Shown here piece after piece: positions 53,948 through 63,311 of a stretch of 64,000 nt of DNA (position 1 is its first letter; each line of letters begins with the position of its first letter). Origin of the DNA: Planctomycetota bacterium (GTDB taxonomy: Bacteria; Planctomycetota; UBA1135; UBA2386); NCBI GenBank assembly GCA_016716265.1, contig JADJWQ010000006.1:372001-436000 (forward strand), given 5' to 3'. The notes under the pieces were generated by a model. That model was not told where the DNA came from. It saw nothing but the letters and a program-made list of their open reading frames with translations, and did not search any database. Position numbers and translations under genes: made by a program.

Positions 53948-56900
53948 AAGGCCGAGCGCAGGATGCCGGTGCGACAGCTCGTCGCGCTGAAGGTGATCAA
54001 GCCCGGCATGGACAGCAAGGAGGTCCTGGCCCGCTTCGAGTTCGAGCGGCGCGCGCTGGCGGCGATGAGCCACAGCAACGTCGCCAAGGTGCTCGACGCC
54101 GGGGCGACTGACCGCGGCCAGCCGTACTTCGTCATGGAACTGGTCGAGGGAATCCCGCTGACCGAGTACTGCGACAAGCATCGGCTGCCGATCGAACAGC
54201 GGCTCGACCTGTTCGGCCACGTCTGTGCGGGGGTGCAGCACGCCCACCAGAAGGGTGTCGTGCACCGCGACCTGAAGCCGGGCAACGTCCTGGTCGTGCG
54301 GGAGGGCGACCTGGCGGTGCCGAAGATCCTGGACTTCGGGATAGCCAAGGCCACCAATCGGGACCTGCTGGCCGGGACGATCAACACCGAACAGGATCAG
54401 ATCCTCGGCACCCCCGAATACATGGCGCCGGAGCAGGCGGCGCAGGACCACGAGGCGATCGACACGCGGGCCGACGTGTATTCGCTCGGTGTTATCCTCT
54501 ACGAGCTGCTCGCCGGCGAGCTGCCGTTCCCCAGCCGCGAGCTGCGTAGGGCCGGTTGGCTGGAGATCCAGCGCCGGCTGCGCGAGGACGAGCCACCCAG
54601 ACCCAGCGCCCGGCTGACGAACACCGGTGGTGAGCACGGCTCGGCGTGCGCGCGCAACCGCCGGACCAGCGTGCGAGACCTGGCGAGGGAGCTGCGCGGA
54701 GACCTGGACTGGGTCGTGCTGAAGGCGATGGCCAAGGAGCCGGAGCGGCGCTACGGCTCGCCCAATGAGCTGGCGCAGGACCTCGCGCGATACCTGCACC
54801 ACCAGCCGGTCGTCGCCGGGCCGCCGAGCGCACGCTACCGCCTACGCAAGTTCGTCCGGCGCTATCGGGCCCAGGTGCTCGGCCTCGGGGCGGTCTTGCT
54901 CGGCCTGATCGCCGGCATCGCCGGCATCTGGGTGGGCCTCGCCGAGGCGAGGCGGAGCGCCCAAGTCGCGACGGAACGCGCGGACGAGATCGAGCGGCAG
55001 AAGGACGAGATCGCCGACCGCCAGTCGTGGTTCGAGCGACTGCAGCAGGTCGTGCGCCTGCGGGCAGCCAGGGAGCACGCACGCGAGCTGTATCCGGCCT
55101 GGCCAGGCGAGCCGCTCGAGACGATCGAGCGGTGGCTCGCCACCGACGCGCGCCTCGTTCGGGAGTCGCTTCCTGACCTCCGCGACACGGTCGTGATATT
55201 GCAGGACCGCGCGCTCCCCCAGAGCGTCGAGGAGATCGAGACCGCGCGGCATGCGCACCCCGACGCCACCCGGCTCGAGGAGCTGCGGCTGCGGCTCGAC
55301 TCGCTGCGCCGGGCGCGTGCGGCGGCGGCGAGCGAGGCCGTCGTCGAAGCCGTGCCGTTGCCGATCGAGCTCGCGACGGCGGATGCCGGGTCGCTGAACT
55401 ACTACGCATGGAGCCGCGTCGGCTACGAGAGCGAGCGCGAGATCTGGGGTGAGGAGCCCGAGGGACTGGCCGCAGCGCGGCGCGCAGCCGAGCTGCTCGA
55501 GCCGGTCGACAAGGCGCACCGGCCGGTCGCGCTCGAGGTCGTGCTGGACACGCTGGCGTGGGCGTGGTTCGCGGTCGGCGACGTCGAGAACGCGATCACC
55601 ACGGCCGAGCGGGTCCGCGAGGGCCTCGGGGACGCAAAGCGGGCGAGCTACGATCCTGTCCTCGCGAGGCTCCAGGCACAGTCGAGCGCTCTGCGTGGCG
55701 ACGAGGGGCGCCGCACGATTGCGCAGCTCGAGGATCAGGTCCAGGCGCTCGAGCGGTGGATCGACACATCGTACGCGCGGCCGTTCGCCCACGATTCGGA
55801 CCGGTTCCTGTTCGAGACCCTGTGCCGGTTGATCGCCGACATCGAGACCTTCGTCGACGACGAGGTCGAGGACGTCGAACGGCGACGCGAGTGGGCTGCG
55901 CGCATCGAGGATCTGTCGATCGCGCGGCACCGGTCGCGTTGGGACGAAGCGCGGCAGGCGATCCTCCGCGCCGACGGCATCACGGCGAGCACGCTCTATC
56001 GCATGCCGCCGATCGACCTGAAGCCGCAGCTGGGGCTGGTGCCGATCGGGATGAACCCGGTGACGAAGCTCTGGGAGTTCTACCACCTGCGCTCAGCGTG
56101 GGACCCCGTTTCGGGTCGGGATCCGGCGGAGCTCGAGATTCCGCGACACGATCCGAAGACCGGGCACATCACGGTCACCGACGACACCGGGATCGTGTTC
56201 GTGTTGCTCCCCGGAGGTCGATTCGCAATGGGCGCCCAACGCGGCGACCCGAACGACCGCAACTACGACAAGGACGCGGCGCCCGACGAATCTCCCGTCT
56301 GTGACGTCACGCTGTCCCCGTTCTTCCTCGCCAGGCACGAGCTGACCCAAGGGCAGTGGCACCGGTTGGCGACCATGGACCTCGACCCCGCGCCGAGCTA
56401 CCACGCTGCCGGGAACTGGGACTTCCTCGGCGCGTGGGTGACGCTGTCACACCCGGTCGAGCACGTCGACTGGATGATGTGCGAGACGCTGCTTGGCCGC
56501 TACGGGCTCGCGCTACCGACCGAGGCGCAGTGGGAGTACGGATGCCGAGCCGGAACGACGACACCCTGGTGGACCGGCGGCGAACGCGACTCGCTGATCG
56601 GCGCGGTGAACCTGGCGGACCGCTCGGCGAAGACCGGAGGCGCGACCGGGAGTTCGATCGCCGACTGGCCCGAGCTCGACGATGGGTTCTCGATCCATGC
56701 ACCGGTGGACACGCTGCGTCCGAACGCCTGGGGTCTGCACCACGTGCACGGCAACGTCGCGGAATGGACGCGCGACCACATCGGACCCTACTTCCTGCAG
56801 GGAACACATGGAGATCGACCGCGGGACGGGCAGGGACCGGCGGTCTCGCTGATGATCCATCGCGGCGGCGCCTACGACGACAGGGCGCTCGACGCCCGCT

Positions 56901-56980
56901 CGGCAGCGCGCGGCGACGTCCCGCCAGAGTTCCGCGGGGTCAGCATCGGGCTGCGCGCCGCCCGGGCACGGCAACTCTGA
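53294..56980 (+). CDS. Transmembrane Ser/Thr kinase with C-terminal SUMF1 domain
   Basis: 1,228 residues from a GTG. The N-terminal ~200 residues contain two related helical repeats (AERQAFLAAACADDQALRTE, AERAGFLDRACGGDIALRED). The kinase domain (~200-490) has LGEGGMGTVYKAE, VALKVIKPG, VHRDLKPGNV, LDFGIAKA and GTPEYMAPEQ. A membrane helix follows (LGAVLLGLIAGIAGIWVGLA). The extracellular part has a helical middle and then a formylglycine-enzyme-like (SUMF1, PF03781) domain: FVLLPGGRFAMGAQRG, HELTQGQWHR, LPTEAQWEYGCRAG, HHVHGNVAEWTRD. In such fusions SUMF1 is usually thought to bind rather than oxidise (inference). It is paralogous to 57285-60210. Confidence 0.9.
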   Translation: MTPDRRRVSELLDRARGMRVAERQAFLAAACADDQALRTELEALLGSDTDGSSPHGSLGSASDAPAGGAGRPGAPTPERLAAAFAVFRDYRARQDAGTAEPVEALLAAHAELRDDLLPLLQPDGPSGVAGASLARSLLERALDLPAAERAGFLDRACGGDIALREDVEQLLARAPNARPDPPRAAGPGDAEGAGGVPAQIGPYRILSRLGEGGMGTVYKAERRMPVRQLVALKVIKPGMDSKEVLARFEFERRALAAMSHSNVAKVLDAGATDRGQPYFVMELVEGIPLTEYCDKHRLPIEQRLDLFGHVCAGVQHAHQKGVVHRDLKPGNVLVVREGDLAVPKILDFGIAKATNRDLLAGTINTEQDQILGTPEYMAPEQAAQDHEAIDTRADVYSLGVILYELLAGELPFPSRELRRAGWLEIQRRLREDEPPRPSARLTNTGGEHGSACARNRRTSVRDLARELRGDLDWVVLKAMAKEPERRYGSPNELAQDLARYLHHQPVVAGPPSARYRLRKFVRRYRAQVLGLGAVLLGLIAGIAGIWVGLAEARRSAQVATERADEIERQKDEIADRQSWFERLQQVVRLRAAREHARELYPAWPGEPLETIERWLATDARLVRESLPDLRDTVVILQDRALPQSVEEIETARHAHPDATRLEELRLRLDSLRRARAAAASEAVVEAVPLPIELATADAGSLNYYAWSRVGYESEREIWGEEPEGLAAARRAAELLEPVDKAHRPVALEVVLDTLAWAWFAVGDVENAITTAERVREGLGDAKRASYDPVLARLQAQSSALRGDEGRRTIAQLEDQVQALERWIDTSYARPFAHDSDRFLFETLCRLIADIETFVDDEVEDVERRREWAARIEDLSIARHRSRWDEARQAILRADGITASTLYRMPPIDLKPQLGLVPIGMNPVTKLWEFYHLRSAWDPVSGRDPAELEIPRHDPKTGHITVTDDTGIVFVLLPGGRFAMGAQRGDPNDRNYDKDAAPDESPVCDVTLSPFFLARHELTQGQWHRLATMDLDPAPSYHAAGNWDFLGAWVTLSHPVEHVDWMMCETLLGRYGLALPTEAQWEYGCRAGTTTPWWTGGERDSLIGAVNLADRSAKTGGATGSSIADWPELDDGFSIHAPVDTLRPNAWGLHHVHGNVAEWTRDHIGPYFLQGTHGDRPRDGQGPAVSLMIHRGGAYDDRALDARSAARGDVPPEFRGVSIGLRAARARQL

Positions 56981-57284
56981 CGATCACGATGGAACGGAAC
57001 GCAGAGGCAGCACGTGGCCGAGGCACCCGACCTGCGGAACGGATGGTCGCACCTCAGACCGGCGGGACCTCCGTCGATCGACTTCCGACTCGCGTTCTTC
57101 GCCGTCGGTCTGATCGCCATCGACATCGTCACCGCGTCGACGCCGGGGCCCGAGCTCCGGTCCACGGCCGCGTGTGCGGCATGGGCGCGGCAGTAGTCGG
57201 AAAACGCACGAGCGCCCCGTCCGGGACGGACGCGGAGGGGACGTCGCGGCTGCCATCCGGGTCCCCGCGCCTGATCGGAGCGCG
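56981..57284. other. Intergenic between the two kinase genes
   Basis: 304 bp, no gene recognised. It should hold the second kinase promoter. Confidence 0.4.
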
Positions 57285-60210
57285 ATGGTGACCCCGGACC
57301 GCCGGCGCGTCTCCGAGCTGCTCGACCGCGCCCGCGGGATGCGGGTCGCGGAGCGGCAGGCGTTCCTCGCTGCGGCCTGTGCAGGCGATCAGGCGCTGCG
57401 CACCGAGTTGGAGGCCCTGCTCGGTAGCGACTCCGACGGCTCGTCCCCGCACGGGTCGCTCGGCAGCGCGTCGGACGCACCCGCGGGCGGCGCGGGACGC
57501 CCGCGCGCGGCGACGCCGGAGCGGCTCGCGGCGGCGTTCGCGGTGTTCCGGGACTACCGCGCGCGTCAGGATGCGGGTACCGCCGAGCCGGTCGAGGCGC
57601 TCCTCGCTGCGCATGCGGAGCTGCGGGACGACCTGCTGCCGCTGTTGCAGCCGGACGGGCCGTCGGGTGTCGCCGGGGCCTCGCTCGCGCGGTCGCTGCT
57701 CGAGCGCGCGCTCGACCTGCCGGCGGCGGAGCGCGCTGGGTTCCTGGACCGCGCCTGCGGTGGCGACATCGCGCTGCGCGAGGACGTCGAGCAGCTGCTG
57801 GTTCGCGCGCCGAAGGCGCGCCCGGACCCGCCGCGGACCGCCGAGCCAGGCAATGCGGAGGGCGCTGGCGGCGTGCCCGTGCAGATCGGTCCATACCGGA
57901 TCCTCGGCCGGCTCGGCGAGGGCGGCATGGGCACGGTCTACCTCGCCGAGCAGAAGGAGCCGGTGCGGCGCAGGGTAGCGTTGAAGGTCATCAAGCTCGG
58001 CATGGACAGCAAGGCGGTCGTGCACCGCTTCGAGGCCGAGCGGCAGGCGCTCGCGATGATGGAGCACGGCAACATCGCGCGCGTCTACGAGTGCGGGCTG
58101 ACGGAGTCGGGGCAGCCGTACTTCGCGATGGAGTACGTGAAGGGCATCCCGATCCACCGCTACTGCGACGACAACAAGCTGTCGCTCGACGAGCGCCTGG
58201 CGCTGTTCCGGCAGGTGTGCTCTGGCGTGCAGCACGCCCACAACAAGGGCGTGATCCACCGCGACCTGACGCCCAAAAACGTGCTTGTCACCGTGCAGGA
58301 CGGCAGGCCGACGCCGAAGATCATCGACTTCGGGCTGGCGCGGGCGACCGACCACCGGCTGGTCGAGGCGACGATCTTCACCGAGCAGGGCCAGATCGTC
58401 GGGACGCCGGAGTACATGTCACCGGAGCAGGCCGGGCTCGGCGGGCTGGACATCGACACGCGCACCGACGTCTACACGCTCGGCGTGCTGCTGTACGAGC
58501 TGCTGGTCGGGACGTTGCCGTTTCCGGACCAGGAGCTGCGCAGGGCCGGCTGGATGGAGATGCAGCGGCGGATCCGCGAGGTCGATCCGCCGAAACCGAG
58601 CACCCGGCTGACGACCCTGGGGGCAGAGTCGAGCGAGGTCGCGGCGCGGCGGCGGATCGAAGTCCGCACGTTGCGGAAGCGGCTGCGCGACGACCTGGAC
58701 TGGGTCGTGATGAAGGCACTGGAGCAGGGACCGGACCCGGCGCTACGAGACGGCGAGCGAGTTCGCGGCCGACGTGCAGCGCTACCTGCAGCACGAGCCG
58801 GTGCTGGCGGGACCACCGGGGGGCGTATACCGGGCGCGGAAGTTCGTGCGGCGGTATCGCGGCGCATTGATCGCGATCGCTGCCGTCGTCGGCACCGCCG
58901 TCACGGGCGCCGCCATCGCGATCGGCTTTGCGTGGGTGGCCACCGAGCGGGCGGCCGAGCTGGCCCGTCAGAAGGCGCGCTTCGATCAACTCGGGGCGAT
59001 GGTGATCTACGAACGGGCCGTACAGGCCGAGGCCGAGCTGGACCCCGCCTGGCCGGCGAAGCTCCCGGCGATCCGGCATTGGCTCGCTGATGCCGAGCGG
59101 GTGCTGGCGATGAAGCCCGATCTCGAGCGCACGGTCCACGAGCTGCGTTTCGCCGACGGGTCGGAGCGGTTCCTGTACGAGACGTTGACGCGCCTGGTCG
59201 CGAACCTGCAGTCGTTCCGCGAGCAGCAGGTGGCGAGGGTCGAGGCCCGGCTGGCCTGGGCCGAGAAGGTGCAGCGTCTGGAGGTCGTGTACGGAGAGCT
59301 GTGGGAGCAGGCGCGCCGTGCGATCCTCCGCGCGGATGGGCAGACGGCGACTGAGCTGTACCGCGCGCATCCGATCGAGCTGTTCCCGCAGCCGGGTCTG
59401 GTGCCGATCGGGATGAACCCGGTGACGAAGCTCTGGGAGTTCTACCACCTGCGGTCCGGGGAAGCCGATCAGCCGGTGCCGCGGATCGAGGACTACGACG
59501 AGTACGGTGGCCTGCGGATGCAGGACGGGATGGGGATCGTCTTCGTGTTGATCCCCGGTGGGACGTTCTGGATGGGGGCGCAGAAGGAGGATCCGAGTGG
59601 TCGCAACTACGACGAGAACGCGCAGACCAACGAGTCCCCGGTTCACGAGGTCACGCTGTCGCCGTACTTCCTCGCCAAGCACGAGCTGACGGAGGGGCAG
59701 TGGATACGACTGGGGGGTAGACCCAGGCACTGGCCGAACGACCTGTCGTTTCCGACAACAGAAGTGACGTGGGAGATGTGCAGCCCTGCGCTCTCCCCCC
59801 ACAGCCTGCTGCTGCCAACCGAGGCTCAATGGGAGTATGCCTGCCGGGCCAAGACGACGACGCCCTGGTCGACAGGGTCGACGGTCGCGTCGTCGGAGGG
59901 AATCGCAGCCCCGGAGGCAAGCGACGTGATGCCCACAGGAAGCCTGCGGCCCAACCGCTTCGGTCTGCACGACATGCACGGAAACGTCTGGGAATGGTGT
60001 CGCGACTGGTGGGGCGATTACTCGCGGCCCACGGCTGAGGGGGAAGGGCTTCGCGAGGCCGATTCGGCCTCGGGATTCGGCGTCACCCGCGGCGGCTTCG
60101 ATCGCATCACCGACCAAGCCTCGCGGTCAGCAGCAAGAGGACCGGCCGAACCCCTGTTCCGAACTTGGCTGCTGGGTCTCCGTCCCGCGAGACGGATCAC
60201 GATCCGCTGA
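57285..60210 (+). CDS. Transmembrane Ser/Thr kinase with C-terminal SUMF1 domain (one frameshift)
   Basis: About 975 residues. The first 218 residues are nearly identical to the neighbouring kinase. The kinase domain has LGEGGMGTVYLAEQ, VALKVIKLGM, IHRDLTPKNV (Thr for the usual Lys after HRDL), IDFGLARA and GTPEYMSPEQ. Near 58728 one extra G shifts the frame; without it the sequence reads KALEQDRTRRYETASEFAAD. A membrane helix (LIAIAAVVGTAVTGAAIAI) and a SUMF1 domain follow (VLIPGGTFWMGAQKEDPSGR, HELTEGQWIR, LPTEAQWEYACRAK, HDMHGNVWEWCRDW). HRDLT with Thr in place of the catalytic-loop Lys is as in tyrosine-kinase-like loops and may alter activity. Confidence 0.82.
57288..57941 (+). repeat. 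Near-identical 654-bp block shared by two kinase genes (copy 2)
   Basis: Partner of 53294-53947; equal length, no gaps. See that entry. Confidence 0.85.
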
Positions 60211-60272
60211 CTTTGGTGCTTTGCATCCCGGTCGACCCGCGCCGGCCGTGCGGAGCACGGCCGGCGCCACCA

Positions 60273-60938
60273 CTACGATCCCGCCCGATCGGGAGCGGCG
60301 ATCGCCTGACCCTCGGCCTCGAAGCGGCGGCCGATCTCGCCGCTGCGGACCGCCTCGGTCAGCCCGAACAGCTTCCGGATCGCGCGGCTGCGCCGCGTAC
60401 GCACGGCGTTGCCGTTCATGTCGACCTTCGCGCCGATCTGCGCGTCGGTCAGCCCCTGGAAGTGCAGGTCGAGGATGATCTGGTCGCCCGGCTCGAGCAC
60501 GAGCAATGCGGTCCGCAGGTGCTCGAGCTCCTCGACCGCGGCGGCCTCGGCGTCGGGTCGCAGAACCGAGCCGCGCCGTCCGTCGCGCTCGATCCTCGAC
60601 GCCGAGGTCATCGCCGTCAGCCGCTCCGGATCGACCTTCAGCGCGTGGTGGCCGCGGTGCTGCCCACGGATGACGTTCAATGTGATCCGGCCGATCAACC
60701 CGAGCCATTGCGCGCGGTTCTCGACCCGGAATCGTGGTCGGTAGTCGAGGATCCGCAGGACCGCCTCCTGGACGACATCGCCGGTCTCGCAGAACCGCCG
60801 CAGCCCGTCGCCCAGCCGGTGGTGCACGTAGCGCCGGATCCAGTCGAGATCGCGCACGAGGAGCTCGTCGCGCGCGGCGGTGTCGCCGTCCCACCAATGC
60901 TCGAGGAGCAACGTCGTCTGGTCCGTCGCACCGGTCAC
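60273..60938 (-). CDS. ECF-type RNA polymerase sigma factor
   Basis: 221 residues from a GTG at 60938: TGATDQTTLLLEHWWDGD, region 2 RDLDWIRRYVHHRLGDGL ... CETGDVVQEAVLRILDYR, IGRITLNVIRGQHRGH, and region 4 LLVLEPGDQIILDLHFQGLT followed by a helix-turn-helix (AQIGAKVDMNGNAVRTRRSR). It belongs to the planctomycete ECF types associated with Ser/Thr kinases. It converges with the second kinase gene, so the two kinases and this factor may form one signalling unit (inference). Confidence 0.82.
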   Translation of the reverse strand: MTGATDQTTLLLEHWWDGDTAARDELLVRDLDWIRRYVHHRLGDGLRRFCETGDVVQEAVLRILDYRPRFRVENRAQWLGLIGRITLNVIRGQHRGHHALKVDPERLTAMTSASRIERDGRRGSVLRPDAEAAAVEELEHLRTALLVLEPGDQIILDLHFQGLTDAQIGAKVDMNGNAVRTRRSRAIRKLFGLTEAVRSGEIGRRFEAEGQAIAAPDRAGS

Positions 60939-61290
60939 GATCCTCGACCTCCATCGACCCGCACGGGAGCCCCGGGGGCGACGCACCCCACTGCCGTGGC
61001 AGCGGACAGGCCATCCCCGAGACCATCGGGCGGTGCACGATAGCCGATGCTCCCGCCGGCGTCGCGGCGACCCGCGGACCGAGCTGCCGGCGACGCCGCC
61101 GCCAGCGTGCGGGGTCGCACCGACTTCGGCCGACCGGTCACACGGGACCGCGGACACGCCGGCCGGCGGCCGGGCACGGCCGACCGTCCACGAGGCCGCA
61201 GCCACCCGCTACGCTAGCGGGTGGTTCCGCGGCTCCCGTCGCGGGCCGTCGCGCGACTCGCCCGAGCGCACCCGCCCACCAAGACCGCCG
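60939..61290. other. Divergent intergenic region
   Basis: About 350 bp between the ECF gene (minus) and the thioredoxin-fold gene (plus). It must contain promoters for both. No gene or repeat was recognised. Confidence 0.4.
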
Positions 61291-62442
61291 ATGTCCACGC
61301 TCCACACCGTCCGCCTCCTGCTCCTCGCTGCCTGCGCGCTGTGCGCGCCGACCGTCACGGTGGCGGCGCAGACGAACCTCGCCGAGCTGCAGAAGCGCTT
61401 CGCCGACGAGCAGCGCGCGCTGCGCGAGGAGAAGCAGGGCGCGCTGACCTTCGACGACGTCCGCGCGCTCGCCGAGCGTCACGCCGACCAGCTCCACAGG
61501 TGGCTCGCGAGCGACGCCAAGGGCACCGACCTGATCAACGGCCGGCTGCTGCTGACGAACATCTATCTCGACATCGGGCGCGAGGACGACGCGCGCACCA
61601 CGCTGCGCTCGATCGACGTCGACGCGGCGCCGGCGATGGAGCTCGCGACCGCCGCCGAGATGGCGACGTGGCTCGGCATGACCGAGGAGCGCAGTGCGTG
61701 GATCGACCGCGCGGTCGCGAAGCCGTCGGCTTTCGAGGAGCGCATGGCGCTCGGCATCTTCCTGGCGACGCGGCTCGACGAGCCCGCGCGCGCCGAGGCC
61801 CTGTTCACGCAGGCCGAGCGCGACGCGAAGGACGACGAGGCGCGCGCGCGCGTCGGTTGGTTCCGCGCCGCGATGGTGCGCGAGCGCGAGGACCTCGAGG
61901 ACGGCAGCTACGAGAAGGCGCTGAAGGAGCTGAGCGAGCGATATCCAGCCACCTATTGGGGGGGCGTCGCCCGCGACCGGCTGCGCGCGCTCGATCTGCG
62001 CGTCGGCGCCGAGGCGATCCCGTTCGACGCGCGCACCCTGGACGGCTCCCGGGTGTCGCTGGAGAGCCTGCGCGGCAAGGTCGTGCTGCTCGACTTCTGG
62101 TCGAGCCGCGTGCACGCCGGCCGCGACACCACCCCGCTGCTGAAGGAGCTCGACCACGCCTGGCGCGACCGCGGCCTCGCGATCCTCGGCGTCTGCTTCG
62201 ACGACGACCGCGACGTCGCGCGCAGCGCCGCGGCCGCGTCCGGCCGCACCTGGCCGCAGATCTTCGACGGCCGCGGCTGGCAGAACGACGTCGCGCTGCG
62301 CTACGCGATCGAGCAGGTGCCCGACCACGTGCTGATCGGCCGCGACGGCCGCATCGCGGCGATCCGCGTCTATCTGCAGGACGACGAGGGCATCGAGGAG
62401 TTGCGCGAGGCGGTCGCGCGCGCCGTCGAGCAGCAGGACTGA
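61291..62442 (+). CDS. Secreted thioredoxin-fold protein lacking the CxxC motif
   Basis: 383 residues. The signal peptide MSTLHTVRLLLLAACALCAP is followed by a helical, TPR-like half (LINGRLLLTNIYLDIGREDD, RMALGIFLATRLDEPARAEA), then an AhpC/TSA-TlpA-like thioredoxin fold: FDARTLDGSRVSLESLRGKV, VLLDFWSSRVHAGRDTTP, LAILGVCFDDDRDVAR and VPDHVLIGRDGRI with the cis-Pro. Where redox-active relatives have WCxxC the sequence is WSSRVHAGR, so no disulfide chemistry is expected at this site. This fused layout is common among planctomycete exported proteins; a binding or structural role is likely (inference). Confidence 0.8.
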   Translation: MSTLHTVRLLLLAACALCAPTVTVAAQTNLAELQKRFADEQRALREEKQGALTFDDVRALAERHADQLHRWLASDAKGTDLINGRLLLTNIYLDIGREDDARTTLRSIDVDAAPAMELATAAEMATWLGMTEERSAWIDRAVAKPSAFEERMALGIFLATRLDEPARAEALFTQAERDAKDDEARARVGWFRAAMVREREDLEDGSYEKALKELSERYPATYWGGVARDRLRALDLRVGAEAIPFDARTLDGSRVSLESLRGKVVLLDFWSSRVHAGRDTTPLLKELDHAWRDRGLAILGVCFDDDRDVARSAAAASGRTWPQIFDGRGWQNDVALRYAIEQVPDHVLIGRDGRIAAIRVYLQDDEGIEELREAVARAVEQQD

Positions 62443-62471
62443 CCGCCGTCACGTTAGAACCCGATGCCGGG

Positions 62472-63276
62472 ATGAAGCGCACGGAAGCAAGCCGGCGCTC
62501 GACGTTCCTCCGCGTCGCCGTCGTCGCGATCGCCCTCCACGTCCTGCCGGGCAGTGCGCCGATCCGCGCCCAGACCGTCGTGACCGGCGGTGGCACCGCA
62601 CTGAACCAGGCGATCCAGGCCGCCCGCCCCGGCGATCACCTGATCGTCCGCGCGGGCACCTACGATCCGCTCCGCGTCGACCGCGGGCTGCGCATCGACT
62701 TCGATCCGCTCGCGATCGTGTAGCCCGACTCGTCCATTCTCGGCCACCTCCGCATCGGGCCGATCCCGGCGGGTCAGGCGCTGGTGCTGCACGGTGGACA
62801 GCTCCAGCCTGCGGCCGCCGGCACGTTCGTCCGCATCGAGAGCTGTGCCATGAGCGTCGTCTGGCACGCCCCGGTGCTGGCCAACGACTCCCCGTTCATC
62901 AGCACATTGGTCGTCGACCGCTGCGCCAGCGTCGCGATCCACGCGCCGGCGTACGGCCGTTCCCACGCTGCGGCTCCCGGCCGCGCGGACGCCCGGCAGC
63001 CAGCTCCCGGTGACGGTCACGGCGGCGCCCGCCGATCTGGTCTACGCCTTCCTCGACCTGCCGACCGCCGCGCTGGCGACACCGCTCGGCCCGCTGTTCG
63101 TCCGGCCGACGGGCGCGGTGTTCGACGCCTACGCGATCCCGGCGTCGGGCTCGACCACGCGGTCCGACCCGGTGCCGCCGCTGCCCACCGGTCTGCACGT
63201 CGTCCTGCAGCCGATCCGGCTCGGCACCGACGGCGGCGTCGAGCTCGGTCCGGCCGCGCCGCTGCTGATCGAGTGA
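62472..63276 (+). pseudogene. Degraded secreted beta-helix-type protein
   Basis: An ATG at 62472 gives a signal peptide (LRVAVVAIALHVLPGSAPIR) and TALNQAIQAARPGDHLIVRA, similar to the openings of the two proteins at 5911-8291. An in-frame TAG at 62721 ends it after 83 residues. Beyond the stop the same frame continues with ILGHLRIGPIPAGQALVLHG and FISTLVVDRCASVAIHAPAY. After a frame change near 62970 the C-terminal domain follows (DLVYAFLDLPTAALATPLGP). Two lesions make a pseudogene more likely than an error. Confidence 0.6.
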
Positions 63277-63311
63277 CCGGACCCGGCGCCGGTCACCGCC
63301 CTGCGATCCGC

